A stretch of 64,000 bases of DNA, taken from Silene conica (lineage: Eukaryota; Streptophyta; Magnoliopsida; Caryophyllales; Caryophyllaceae). The notes below the pieces were generated by a model that was not told the DNA's origin, did no database searches, and saw only the letters and a list, made by a program, of their open reading frames with translations. The translations under genes were made by a program, and so were the position numbers. Numbering within the stretch: position 1 is the stretch's first letter; each line of letters begins with the position of its first letter. Below are positions 48,105 through 60,069 of the stretch, one piece after another. Location of the stretch: assembly GCA_029255685.2 (NCBI GenBank), contig CM055312.2:15090649-15154648 (forward strand), read 5' to 3'.

Positions 48105-49289
48105 AGGCTCGCTGACATGATCAAAGAAGAGGAGAAGGCAAAGGGCGAGAAGAGGAAGGCTGAGTCAGCGGCTGAGGGCTCAGGAAATAAGAAAACAAAC
48201 AACCAGTATCGGTCATTTTTCTCCAACAGTGCACCTGGAGGAAATGACAATCGAGGAGGGAACCGATGCGCATCTGGGGCAAGTAGTGCGGTCCTTACAT
48301 GCTTTAAGTGTGGAAAGGCCGGACACAAACAAATCAATTGTTGGTCGGGGACTCAGAGTGCGGGAAGCAGTTATCAAAGGAGTAATCAAGGCAGTGGATT
48401 TCGAACACCAAATACGGGTTATGGGAATAACAGATCTGGAGGTAGCAACTATCAGCGGAACTACAGTAATTACAACAACCAGAACCGCTACCAAGGAAAT
48501 CAGGGTAGTGGCAATGGTAACTTTCAGAAGGCATTAGCAGAAGCTAGTAACCAGAGCGGTGCGGGATCCGTGAACCAGAGCGGGGCGAAGAAAAGTGGGA
48601 CCCTGTTTATGATGGGCAAGGAGGCTGCAGAGGAGGATGCTCATGTAGTTAGTGGTACATTTCTAGTGCATTCTTTTCCTACTTTCGTTTTATTTGACTC
48701 CGGTGCATCGCATTCTTTCATATCTGTAGAGCATGCTAGGGCTATAGGACTCAATGTATATAGTAGTATAGCTGATTCCGTAACCATACCATCTGGCGAG
48801 TCCATAGCTTGTAATAGGGTTTACACCAATGTAATGATCCAAGTAGGAGAAGTAAGTTTTGAGTCGAACTTGATCGAGTTTCCTTTGGGAGGTTTTGAGG
48901 TGATACTGGGTATGGATTGGCTGAAAAAGTATAAGGCCTACATTGACTGCTATCAAGGGAAGATTACTTTAAGGGGACCCAAGGGAGTGAGGATATCCTA
49001 CAAAGGATATTCTGTGAAGCCTAAACTGAAGCTGATAACCATCAATGCGCTGAAGACTTGCCTGAAGAGGGGTGATGAGATGTTGTTGTGTCATGTGAGA
49101 GATTTGACTGCGGAGAAACCCCAAGCCAGTGAGATCGAGATTGTAAGAGATTTTGAAGACGTGTTTCTAGAAGAAATTCCTGGGTTACCGCCAAAGAGGG
49201 ACTTGGATTTTGGCATTGATCTGAAACCTGGGCCGAGCCAATTTCTAAAGCACCTTATCGCATGGGACCTAAGGAATTGGAAGAGTTGA
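48105..49289 (+). pseudogene. Element 4 gag C-terminus, zinc knuckle and aspartic protease
   Basis: In the same frame as gag. Counting from the Met at 48117, a CCHC knuckle CFKCGKAGHKQINC lies at residues 62-75, a Gly/Asn/Ser-rich linker follows, then the protease with FVLFDSGASHSFIS (Asp at residue 194) and FEVILGMDWL. The region ends in the wrong frame: a one-base loss near 49237 shifts it relative to the polymerase frame, so the last roughly 17 residues are out of frame. Confidence 0.93.
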
Positions 49290-52033
49290 GGAAGCAGCTG
49301 GATGAGCTAGCAAACAAGGGATACGTAAGACCAAGTGTGTCACCTTGGGGAGCACCAGTATTATTTGTAAAGAAGAAGGACGGAACCATGAGGTTGTGTG
49401 TGGATTACAGAGAGCTTAATAATGTGACGATCAAGAATCGATATCCTTTACCTCACATCGATGATCTATTTGACCAGTTGAGTGGGGCTGGTGTGTTTTC
49501 CAAGATCGATTTGAGGTCAGGGTATCATCAGCTGAGGATCAAAGGTGCAGATATTCACAAGACTGCGTTCAGATCGAGGTATAGGCATTACGAATTCGTA
49601 GTGATGCCATTTGGTTTGACTAATGCACCTGCTGTCTTCATGGACTTAATGAACAGGGTGTTTAGTCCTTATCTGGACCAGTTTGTGGTGGTGTTCATCG
49701 ACGACATCTTGGTGTATTCAAAGAACAGAGAAGAGCATGCTAAACATTTGAGCTTGGTGTTACAGACTTTGAGGGATCATCAATTATATGCCAAGCTAAG
49801 TAAGTGCGAGTTTTGGCTCGAGAAGGTTGCCTTTCTGGGGCATGTGGTGTCTAAGGAGGGTGTGTCTGTTGACCCTAGCAAAATTGAGGCCGTTTCGAAA
49901 TGGGAACGACCAAGGAATGTGGCTGACATCCGTAGCTTCTTGGGTTTGGCCGGTTATTACAGGAGGTTCGTGAAAGATTTTTCAAAGATAGCCAAACCAA
50001 TGACTTCGTTGATGCGGAAAGAGAACAGATTTGTCTGGGATGAGAGCTGTGAGAAGGCATTTCTAGACCTGAAAGAGCGTCTCACCACAGCTCCTATCCT
50101 TGCTTTGCCGGAGGGAAGTGAAAATTTTGAAGTCTATACCGATGCTTCTAAGAAGGGTTTGGGATGCGTGCTGATGCAGAACGGGAGAGTGATTGCTTAT
50201 GCTTCTAGGCAGTTGAAGCCTTATGAGGAGAATTATCCGACGCATGATCTGGAGCTGGGAGCGGTAGTTTTTGCACTTAAGTTGTGGCGACATTATCTTT
50301 ATGGAGCTACATTTAAAGTGTATTCTGATCACAAGAGTTTGAAATATATTTATACTCAGAGAGAGCTGAACATGCGACAGAGGAGGTGGATAGAGCTTAT
50401 TGGAGACTATGACATGGAGATTTTGTACAAGGAGGGAAAGGCCAACGTTGTGGCTGATGCATTGAGTAGGAAGTCCGTTCACGCTCTGTGCACAGCTATG
50501 TCCAGATTGAGTATGTATCGTGAGTTAGGACAGATGGGAATCGCAGTGATAAGGAAAGGTGAGACTATGGGGGATTTGACGATCGAGCCTGAGTTATATG
50601 CTGAGATTCGAGGAAGACAGAAGAGTGATCCTAGAATTCAGAAGTGGCGTAATGCAGTGAGCAAAGCTAGTGAGGACGAGCCATATTCTAAGTTCGAGAT
50701 TTACAGTGATGATAGCTTGAGATTTGATGGGAGATGGTGTGTACCTGATGATGAGGAATTGAAGAGAAAGATTCTGGTCGAAGCTCATTCTACACCTTAT
50801 TCCGTTCATCCTGGAGGGGATAAGTTGTACAAAGACCTGAAGAAAGCATTTTGGTGGCCAAAAATGAAGCAGGAGGTGGCTGAGTTTGTCTCTCGATGTT
50901 TGGTATGTCAAAGAGTGAAGGGAGAACATAAGAGGCCGCAAGGGAAGTTACAGCCACTTGATGTGCCTGAGTGGAAGTGGGAGAGCATTTCCATGGATTT
51001 CATTGTGCGCTTGCCGAGGACTTCTAAGGGAAATGACTTGATTTGGGTGATTGTAGATAGGTTGACTAAATCAGCTCACTTCATACCAATGAAGGAGACT
51101 TGGAGTAAGGCTGAATTGGCCAAGGCTTATGTAAAGCATGTGGTGAAATTGCATGGTGTGCCTAAGGACATTGTTTCTGATCGTGATTCCAGGTTCATCT
51201 CCAAGTTTTGGCAAGAGTTACAGACTTTGATGGGAACTACTTTGAAGATGAGTACTGCATTTCATCCAACAACTGATGGTCAGACTGAGAGGACTATCCA
51301 GACACTAGAGGACATGTTGAGGGCTTGTGTGCTAGAATTCGGGGGATCTTGGGAAGACAGACTTGACCTGATAGAGTTTTCATATAACAACAGCTATCAC
51401 TCTAGCATTGGGATGGCTCCTTTCGAGGCGTTGTATGGAAGGAAGTGTAGGAGTCCAGTTTGTTGGGATGATAGAGCCGATATGGTAACTTTGGGACCTG
51501 AGTTGATCCAGGAGATGATAGCACAAGTCCAGGTGATTCGTCAGAAGATGAGAGCTGCCCAAGATAGGCAAAAGAGTTACGCAGATCTGAAACGGAGTGA
51601 CATCACTTTTGAGGCTGGAGAAAAAGTGTTGCTGAAAGTGTCACCCATGAGAGGAGTAATGAGGTTTGGCAAGAGGGGCAAGTTGAGTCAGAAGTTCATT
51701 GGGCCATTCGAGATTTTGGAGCGAGTTGGTGAGGTAGCTTATCGATTAGCTCTACCTCCATCGTTAGCCAGAGTTCATAATGTGTTTCATGTCTCGCAAC
51801 TAAGGAGATATATCAGTGATCCTTCGCATGATCTCGATCATGAGGTTATTGAGATTGATGAACAATTGACCTATGAGGAGAGGCCCAAGGAGATCCTTGA
51901 CAGGAAGGTGAGGAAAACCAGAACTGGTGAGACCGCGCTAGTGAAAGTCTTATGGACCAATCATAATGTCGATGAGGCTACTTGGGAGACTGAAGCTTCG
52001 ATGAAGGACAAGTATCCGCACCTATTTAATTAG
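49240..52033 (+). pseudogene. Element 4 pol: reverse transcriptase, RNase H, integrase, chromodomain
   Basis: Counted from the internal Met at 49262 (923 codons). Reverse transcriptase is at about 15-190, with [12 protein letters not shown] and the FIDD catalytic Asp pair at 145-148. RNase H is at about 285-400 ([13 protein letters not shown]). The integrase zinc-binding region is near 510-565 ([19 protein letters not shown]), and its catalytic core has [15 protein letters not shown] and [11 protein letters not shown] (D, D, E). The chromodomain is at about 870-920 ([25 protein letters not shown]). All key catalytic residues are present and the frame is open to the end. It is split from gag-protease by the upstream frameshift, so no complete polyprotein can form. 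Chromodomain and order AP-RT-RH-INT place it in the chromoviruses, Tekay-like. Confidence 0.95.
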
Positions 52034-52209
52034 GTATGTTACGAGGACGTAACTTTCTTTTTAGGAGGGTAGAATGTGACACTTTGTTTTAGAGTACTCT
52101 TACTAGTTCAGTTATGATGATATATGATGTCACAGTATGTGTTCGTTTACGTGTCTAGTGACCAATTTGTTAACCAGGGGATGGTGAACTTCGGGACGAA
52201 GTTCATTTT
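52034..52209 (+). other. Element 4 3' untranslated stretch
   Basis: Between the pol stop and the polypurine tract. It has two AAGGAGGG-like purine tracts, one near 52060 (TTTTTAGGAGGGTAGAATG) and the functional one at 52210. The palindrome GAACTTCGGGACGAAGTTC (about 52184-52202) is shared with elements 1-3. Confidence 0.7.
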
Positions 52210-52222
52210 AAGGAGGGAAGAC
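52210..52222 (+). other. Polypurine tract of element 4
   Basis: AAGGAGGGAAGAC directly before the 3' LTR, the primer for plus-strand synthesis. It appears reversed next to the LTRs of elements 1, 2 and 3. Confidence 0.9.
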
Positions 52223-54674
52223 TGTAATACTCCGTATTTTATTTCGTTTTATCTAATTATTGTTATCTTAATGGTGCGTCGACGGGGTTATAGAAAGTCT
52301 CGTTAGCGAAACCAAATGTGATGAACAAGGTACTTTATATGCTAGTTTTAGAGTCGTGTATGTTCGTATACAACGGGTTCGTACTTGGCCTATGCAATGT
52401 GGGCCTCGGGGTGCGTGAGGGACTTATCCATACACGAAATTACACCAGGAATTGGGCCTAGGGTTGCATGCAAGCAAGCCCTTACACGGCCACAACACCT
52501 AAATTATAAGAATCCCAGATTTTTACCCTGCTGCCACTCGACTTTAAAACAACCCTAAACCTACTTCTAACCTAGACGACACACAACCACTACTTCTACA
52601 CGCCTGCCGCCACTTTAGAGTTTGCAAAGGAGGGTACTGACGGTGGTTTAAGGGGTTCGTAGGGTGTTCGATTGCAGCAGAAAGAGGGTACGCGCACTTC
52701 TGATTGTAAATCTTGCGTTTTTGCTCTATTTTATTTCGTTTAATCTTATCACTATAGTTGTTTATAATGATACTTCTCCACGTTCAATTAATCTGTGATA
52801 TATGGGTTCATGTTCTGGGCACTGGGATGTCGGTCTTGTCAGTCTAAGGCCACCGTGTAGGGTGTCTCGTTTGCCTGCTAGGTTTTGTTTTCCTTTTTCT
52901 TTCTTTCGTCAGAAACAAAGACATTATCACGCGTTTTACCTTGGTTTCGATGCTCCTACTATCAGCGTATAGTTGGGTTGTGACTTTGTTTTGATAAGGT
53001 GGTAGCCAGAGGTTACTTTGGTGGTTGTAGCCCTGAGTCGTGGTGTCTCACGATGGTAGGCAGGTGGTTGGAGTCTAGAAGGTTAGTAGTTTATTTTTTT
53101 TTCAGGATAGGCGTATGGGCAGGGTTGAGTCTATCACCGTGACTGGTGGTTGCAGTAACTGCGACTGTCACCTGCACCAACGGAACCACCGTGGGCCAGT
53201 GGTGGTCTGGTGATGTCGTGGGTGGAAGTGATGGTCACAGTTGGTGTTGAGAATGGAGTTTTGTCGCGGTGGTCAGGGGGATAAGTCTGGGTTTTCTGGG
53301 TTCTGGTTGAGTGGGCAGTGTCTGATGGCAGTTTGTGGCGGCTGTGGTCATGGTGGGGAGTCACTGACCTTTCCCCTGGAACCACCGTGGCTCAGTGGAG
53401 AGCCTGGTGGTGTCAGTGGGAAGGCCAGTGGTGCGTACCGGCGGCAAGAAGGGCGGTGGACAGGGCTGTACAAAGAATCTCACGGTTGGGCTGTTAGTAA
53501 TTGATGGGTTACGGTTGTGATGTGGGTAGTCGTTTTTGCTAGTTCACATGCTATTTTTAGTAAGGTCCCAACACGTAATGTGTGTCTAGTATTTTTAGGA
53601 AGAATTATTTGGTAACCCTTGGTCTATGATGTTTAAATAAGTGATATCTTTATTATTAATTTTAGTAAGTATGATGGCTTGTAATGACTTACTATTTTTA
53701 GTAAGTCTAAAAATAGTAGATTCGTATGAGTAAAATAATAATAATAATAATAATGAGTGTATGTATGCGGAGATAGCTATGTACATAATACTTACAAAAC
53801 GCTATGAAGAAACAGTTATGTACAAGTACTTTGGGTCGTGTCGAGTGGTTGAGTAGTATTTGATATTAAATATTATTTATAGGAACGGATTTTGAGGAAG
53901 AACCTTACTAGACGGTGCTTGCTTGCTACAATTGCTATCTCAGGTAGGATACACTGGTACCATATTTTATGACTGGTTATGAATGTTTGTGGTTTTGTAT
54001 GTATGGATGCAAGTTGTATGAACATGTTATAATATGTATAGTTTATTGGTATTGCATTCATGAGCATGCATATGCATTGGATATTGAGATAGTTGTGGAT
54101 CAGATGTTACTCTGATATAAAGCCCAGGGTGGTTCTGCAGACCAGGCCTGGTGTCTTATCAGCTTTTGAGCTGGTGTTCGGCGACGGCCGATTATAGTCT
54201 GCCGGGAGGTTCGGTATGGCTGGGAGTTACGGGTTTGAGAATGAGATTGAGCTCGAGCATGGCATAATCATTTGCATATTTTGTTTGTTGGCATTATTTG
54301 TTTTTGTGTTATCCTACTCAACCGCGATGTTGACAGTGTATTCGTATTCACCTACAATGATCCGGAATGGGGAGTAGATCTTTCAGGTCAGAGACAGGTG
54401 GACTAGGACTGGGCATGGAGGAAAGACATGGACCGGACCTACTTAGCCACTAGATCACTTAGTTTTGTTTTCATAGTCGAACATTTATTTTAATCCAGTT
54501 GTTTTGGAAGTTTTGGATTAAGTCATGTAATAGTTTCAGTTTAACTATTTATTTTTTTTAGTACTGTGCTTCTTTCACTATGTATATCTACTACCCTGGT
54601 CTAACCAGGATGGTAACAGTCTTATTTACCCTGGAAGTCCTAGTTCAGGCTCCTAGGTAAATGGGGGTGTTACA
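52223..54674 (+). repeat. Element 4 3' LTR (2452 bp)
   Basis: Full-length copy, TGTAATACTCCG to GGGGGTGTTACA, next to target duplication ACATT. It has the segment (about 53956-54170) missing from the 5' LTR. Confidence 0.95.
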
Positions 54675-54679
54675 ACATT

Positions 54680-56473
54680 CTGCACATATGACTTTGCCAA
54701 CTCAGCCTTACTCCAGATATCTTTCATTGGAATAAAGTGAGCGGACTTGGTCAACCTATCCACAATTACCCAGATTATGTTCTTGCGCTTCTGAGTTCGA
54801 GGCAACCCCACGATGAAATCCATAGAAGTATTCTCCCATTTCCACTCAGGTACATCTAATGGTTGGATCTTTCCTTGAGGTCTCTTATGCTCACCCTTTA
54901 CCCTTTGACACGTCAAACACCGCGACACAAACTCGGCAACCTCCTTCTTCATATTGGGCCACCAGAATGTCTTCTTTAGGTCTTTGTATAACTTATCACC
55001 CCCTGGGTGAACGGAGTATGGCGTAGCATGAGATTCAGTTAAAATCTTCTTTTTCAACTCATCATTATCCGGAACACACCATCTCCCACTGAACCTCAAG
55101 CTACCGTCGGTATGGACACTGAATTTGGACTCGGTCTCAATATCACTTCCCTCGATCATTCCTCGCCACTTCTGGATCCTCAAATCTCCCTTTCGCAATT
55201 CTCTTATTTCTCCATACAACTCTGGCTCTACTGTCAGATCATTAAGAGCATCCCCTTTCCGAATCATGAAAATTCCCATTTCTCCCAACTCACTATGCAG
55301 TCTCACCCTAGATCTGGCACTAATCAACGCGTGAACAGATTTCCTACTCAAGGCATCGGCCACCACATTAGCGTTGCCCTCATGATAGATAATTTGCATA
55401 TCATAGTCACCAATCGACTCTATCCACCTCATTTGCCTCATATTCAACTCTCGCTGGGTATAGATATACTTCAGGCTTTTGTGGTCAGAAAACACCTTAA
55501 ATGTGGCCCCGTAAAGGTAATGGCGCCACAATTTCAGTGCAAAGACCACGGCCCCCAACTCCAAGTCATGGGTAGGATAATTCTCCTCATGGGTCTTCAA
55601 TAGTCGGGAAGCATATGCTATCACTCTCCCATTCTGCATTAATACACACCCCCGACCATGCTTCGATGCGTCGGTATAAACTTCGAAATTATCACTTCCA
55701 TCAGGCAAGGCAAGGATAGGAGCTGTTGTCAGGCGTTCCTTAAGAGTTAAGAATGCCTTCTCACAACTTTCATCCCAAATGAAGCGGTTCTTCTTTCTCA
55801 TCAACGACGTCAACGGCTTAGCTAGCTTTGAGAAATCTTTGACAAACCTCCTGTAGTACCCAGCCAACCCCAGGAAACTTCGGATCTCCCCCACATTCTT
55901 CGGGCTTTGCCATCTGGTCACAGCTTCGATCTTACTAGGATCCACAGACACCCCTTCCTTGTAAATCACGTGACCCAGGAAAACAACTTTCTTTAACCAG
56001 AACTCACACTTACTCAACTTGGCATGCAACTCATTCTCCCCTAAAGTCTTCAGTACTGCTCTCAGGTGCTCTTCGTGCTCTTCCTCACTCTTGGAATACA
56101 CTAAGATGTCGTCAATAAACACAACCACGAACTTATCCAAGTACGGACTGAATACCCGGTTCATCAAATCCATGAAAAATGCCGGTGCATTAGTCAACCC
56201 GAACGGCATAACCACAAATTGGTAGTGGCCATACCTGGTTCTAAAAGCGGTCTTGGGGTCCTCATCTTTAATCCGCAGTTGGTGATAACCCGGTCTCAGA
56301 TCGATTTTTGAGAACACTCCGGCTCCACTCAACTGGTCGAACAGATCGTCAATTCTTGACAGAGGGTAACGGTTCTTAATAGTCACATTGTTCAGCTCCC
56401 GGTAGTCAACGCAAAGCCTCAAACTCCCATCTTTCTTTTTCACAAAAAGTACCGGTGCTCCCCAGGGTGACAC
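54680..56473 (-). pseudogene. Element 3 pol: reverse transcriptase, RNase H, integrase N-terminal half
   Basis: Reads from [19 protein letters not shown] through the reverse transcriptase ([29 protein letters not shown]), RNase H ([15 protein letters not shown]) and integrase zinc region ([29 protein letters not shown]) to MDFIVGLP and the [13 protein letters not shown] stretch, where element 4 interrupts it at 54679. The few codons below 54680 belong to element 4. The matching C-terminal part is at 43721-44612. The upstream frame is closed by a double TAA stop near 56487-56492. Confidence 0.93.
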
Positions 56474-56492
56474 ACTAGGTCGGATGAACCCT

Positions 56493-56848
56493 TATTAACC
56501 CAATTCATCCAATTGCTTCTTTAATTCATCCATCTCCTTTGGTCCCATACGATAAGGTGATTTTGATATTGGTCCTGCTCCTGGCTTTAGATCGATAGAA
56601 AAGTCGACCTCCCTCCTAGATGGCAACCCTGACACATCGTCCCGGAATACTCCCTCAAACTCCCTCACCACAGGTATCTCACTAACCTTCGGAGTCTCCG
56701 CCTCGCAATTCCACATCTGACACAAGATCAAACTATCCCCCTTCCGCAGGCTCGACTTAAGGGTATTAACTGATATGAACTTGACCTTAGGTTTAACCAT
56801 GAATCCCCTATAGGTCACTCTCACACCCTTAGGTCCTCTCAGAGAAAT
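56493..56848 (-). pseudogene. Element 3 protease-to-RT linker region
   Basis: Same frame as the flanking gag and pol pieces but bounded by stops on both sides (TAG after FIDCYQK near 56848, TAATAA near 56490). Contains RVTYRGFMVKPKVKF, DVSGLPSRREVDFSIDLKPG and [20 protein letters not shown], the normal lead-in to reverse transcriptase. Confidence 0.9.
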
Positions 56849-58379
56849 CTACTTTTGGTAACAGTCAATAAAAGCTTGATATTTTCCCAGCCAATCCATA
56901 CCGAGAATTACCTCAAAGTCCCCCAATAGAAACTCGATAAGATCGCAGTGGAAAACCACTTCCCCAATCTTGATGGGCACACTCCTAAAGACTCTATTAC
57001 ATGACATAGATTCCCCAGATGGTATTGTTACAGAATCCTCAACCCAATCATAAATGTCAAGCCCTAACACCCTAGCATGCTCTCTAGACACAAAGGAATG
57101 GGTAGCTCCGGAATCGAAGAGTACAAAAGTAGGTTTAAGGTTCACAAGAAAAGTACCAGTCACGACGTGGGCATCATCCTTGGCAGCCTGTTTCTCCATG
57201 GCAAAGAGTTTGCCACTGGTCTTCACTCTACTTTGGCTAGTAGTGGCTGCTCCTGACTGCTGGTTCACCTCGGCTCCGGTCTTCTGGTTGCTGCCATTCC
57301 CGTTGTACTGGTTATGGTGGGAACGGTTTTGATAGTTGTTATAACTCCTCTGGTAGTTGTTGCTGGTACCAGACCTTGTGTTTCCCCCATAACCCGACAT
57401 AGGAGTACGATAACCTCCACTCCCCGAAGTATTCATGCGGGACCCACTGTACCCCGAAGTTGGAGTACGATAACCCCCAGATTGGTATCCTCTTGAAGAT
57501 TGACACACTGCTTGATTGTGTCCCGTCTTTCCACACCCATAGCACACTATCCCCATCGAACTGGTTCCCGAGCCCCCACTCTTGTAGTTACCTCCATTCT
57601 GGTTCCTTGCACTTGTCGAGGTACTGTTGGTAAAATAACCACTGTACCTATTGGAATTCTGCTTTTTCGACCCTGAATTTTCACTCAAGGTTTCAGTCTT
57701 CCTCTTTTCACTTCTTGTCTTCTTTTCTTCCCTTATCATGTCTGCGAGCCTCTCAGCCGCCCCAGCCCGCAAATAAATGTCACGGACTGTAGTGGGTGGT
57801 GCAGCGATAAGTCTCTTCTTGACAGCAATGGTTAACCCTCTCTCAAACTTCATGGAAAGCATTGCCTCATCCATCCCCATTTCCCCCACATGGCTCAGTA
57901 GCTGAAGAAACTTTCTGTAGTAAACCTCCACGGTCATCTCGTCCGTCATTCGAAAAAGTTCGAATTCTTCCCTTAGTTTGCTCTTTTGAAATTCAGGTAG
58001 AAATACTTCGAATAAGATCCTATTAAATGCGACCCATTCCACGTGATTGATTCCATCCTCTATAGCTGCTTCTCGAATTTCCCCCTTGTTTCCAGTCCAC
58101 CAATCACCAGCCATTCCCCTCAAGTAGTGTGCAGCTTGATCTACTCTCAGCTCTTCCGGACAATCTATCAGCTCGAACAAGTTGCTGAACTCTCGACACC
58201 ATTCCCCGAGCAGGTGAGGTTCCCCCTCCCCAGTGAAGTGGGTAGGGTTATGCCTCGCGATGATGGTGCTCATCTTGGCAGAATCCATTCGTTTGGCCCG
58301 TAGAGCCGCATTCTCAGCTAATATTTGATCTAATTCTTCTTGAGTGATGTTAGCCGCGTTATTCCTTCTTGGAGGCATT
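56849..58379 (-). pseudogene. Element 3 gag, zinc knuckle and aspartic protease
   Basis: Start MPPRRNNAANITQEELD at 58379, preferred to the upstream Met at 58459 by comparison with element 4. The capsid-like domain has HNPTHFTGEGEP, LGEWCREFSNLFEL and EVYYRKFLQLLSHV. Then come AERLADMIREEKK, a CCHC knuckle CYGCGKTGHNQAVC, a Gly/Tyr/Ser-repeat linker (RTPTSGYSG), and the protease FVLFDSGATHSFVS with FEVILGMDWLG. The frame is open for 510 codons and stops at a nonsense codon near 56848. The plus-strand ORFs here (57054-57496, 58043-58303) are shadows. Confidence 0.93.
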
Positions 58380-58929
58380 CTATAACATAGAGGGAAGAAA
58401 GATGAGTCCCAGTTTAAGCAAGGGTACTCACTTAAGTTAGGGTTACATCCCCTAAGCATCAGATTTCACATGCGATCTAACATATCTTAATAGTACTTAC
58501 TTAGAACATGGCTCAGGGATCACATAACCGCATATCACTAGACATGAAATAATTATTAATATAATACTAATCATCTCATGCATTCATATCGTTATACTTA
58601 TGTAATCACAAACACGTAATTCTCCATGCATATACTCTTACTTTTATGTCCACGACATTCATATGTCAGAAGGGTTCTTACAACCCCATTATCACACTTC
58701 ACCACCAACTTTTATCTCCTCCTATTCTACCCTTTCCTCTCGTATGCTCTCAAGGTACCCGGGTAAAACTGAGAGGGCCTATGGTTCAGTGTGAGGGGGC
58801 CCCAAACTCATACTTCCCCTTTAGTGTGCTCCTAACAGTTCTATCCCGGGGTTCATTTTATTTAGACTCTTCCTACATTCATTGGGTTCATTAGGTTAGG
58901 CCTGAGGATCGTTCGCTCTGATACCACAT
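58380..58929 (-). other. Element 3 leader and primer-binding site
   Basis: Untranslated leader with the GGGGCCCCAAACTCAT-type block shared with the other gypsy elements. The primer site GCTCTGATACCA (58915-58926) is reversed, with spacer CAT before the LTR. Confidence 0.85.
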
Positions 58930-59501
58930 TGTCACACCCCCATTTATTTAGAGGCCTGAACTAGGACTTCCCAAAATAACAAAAGGTGTTACCATCTCGG
59001 ATAACCGAGGTAGTATATAACAAAGGAAGAAACGCAGTACTTTATTAAGTAATTTTAAAGGCAAAAGAAAAAGAAGTCTCAAAAGTGTTACAACCGTCTC
59101 ATAAAATAAAACAACAGTCTAGACAAGGTAAAAGACTAAGTGACGTGATCTAGCACTAGTGAGGTCTGGTACATAGCCTCTCCTCCCTTCCAGCTTCCAC
59201 GAGTCTAAGACCTGTCATTCTGCTCCCCAATGAATTGGATCAACGCAGACACATACAAACAAACAGGGTTAACACGAGGTTGAGTAGGTAATATAACCAA
59301 GACATGAAATAACACAATACGAATATCCTCTTTCTCCTCAACAATCACTTCTCCACTTCACCTCCAACACACCACACCTCCCATGGCCATATCAGAAGTC
59401 CCTTATCACAAGACCCATATCACAAGACCCATTTCACAAGCCCCATTCTCCACGATAATCAATGGTAATCAATCAATCACGATAAAACCAAAATTTATTA
59501 T
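58930..59501 (-). repeat. Element 3 5' LTR, first 572 bp
   Basis: Starts TGTCACACCCCCATTT and follows the 3' LTR (34194 on) with few differences to about 59495, where a CACTA element begins. The other roughly 1.35 kb of LTR is expected past the window. Confidence 0.9.
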
Positions 59502-59519
59502 CACTACAAGAATTACCCC

Positions 59520-59828
59520 AGATAGCGACCAAACCTGCCACCGCAATGGTAGTCGCAAATTAGCGACCGAATAAAAAAAAGCGGGCGACCGACGTCGGTC
59601 GCTAAATTTAGCGACCAAAAGCCTATCCCAATCTTATCCGAAAAAATCCGCGGGAATCCAAAAAGTACCATTGCGCCAGTTTAGCGACCGAATTTGGCGA
59701 CCGAATTCAGTCGCTAAATTTAGCGACCGAGTTTAGCTACAGTCGCTAAATTTAGCGACCGAATTTAGCGACCGAATTCAGTCGCTAAATTTAGCGACCG
59801 AATTTAGCGACCGAATTCGGTCGCTAAC
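59520..59828. repeat. Subterminal repeats of the CACTA element
   Basis: At least a dozen TTAGCGACCGAATT / AATTCGGTCGCTAA motifs in both orientations. Subterminal arrays of short motifs are the transposase-binding region of CACTA elements. Confidence 0.9.
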
Positions 59829-60069
59829 CCCCTGTTATATTTTTTTTTTGCCTCTTCAACCCGTCATTCCCATTATTGCGTACGTTTTAAAAAGGAAAAA
59901 CCTCAAAACCCCCCAAACCCGTCGACCGATAGTCCTTATACCGGACCACCGCAACGCCACCGGACCACCCACCACCGCCGTTCACCTACATTTTACTCCT
60001 TTTTCAGGTTTGTGTCGATTTACTAACTTTAATTATGTATTAAATCTCTTTATAGTATTATTGTAATTC

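Larger units (their letters stand above)
44618..54674 (+). mobile_element. Element 4: near-complete young Tekay-like gypsy retrotransposon, plus strand
   Basis: 5' LTR 44618-46865, primer site 46869-46880, gag-pol 47460-52033, polypurine tract 52210-52222, 3' LTR 52223-54674, and a perfect 5 bp duplication ACATT (44613-44617, 54675-54679). It is inserted in the integrase region of element 3. By eye the LTRs differ at about two dozen positions (roughly 1 percent) plus a 205 bp deletion in the 5' LTR. The coding region is open except for one nonsense codon (48102-48104) and one frameshift near 49237. Confidence 0.96.
34194..59501 (-). mobile_element. Element 3: Tekay-like chromodomain Ty3/gypsy retrotransposon, minus strand, split by three insertions
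   Basis: The parts in plus-strand order are: 3' LTR (34194-35815 and 43234-43533, split by element 2), polypurine tract (43534 on), integrase end and chromodomain (43721-44612), element 4, remaining pol and gag (54680-58459), primer site GCTCTGATACCA (58915-58926), and 5' LTR from 58930, cut by a CACTA element at 59502. The gag-pol has at least two stop sites (56826 region and 56490 region), so it is inactive. The left flank is GGCTA; the matching flank on the right lies beyond the window. Confidence 0.9.
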
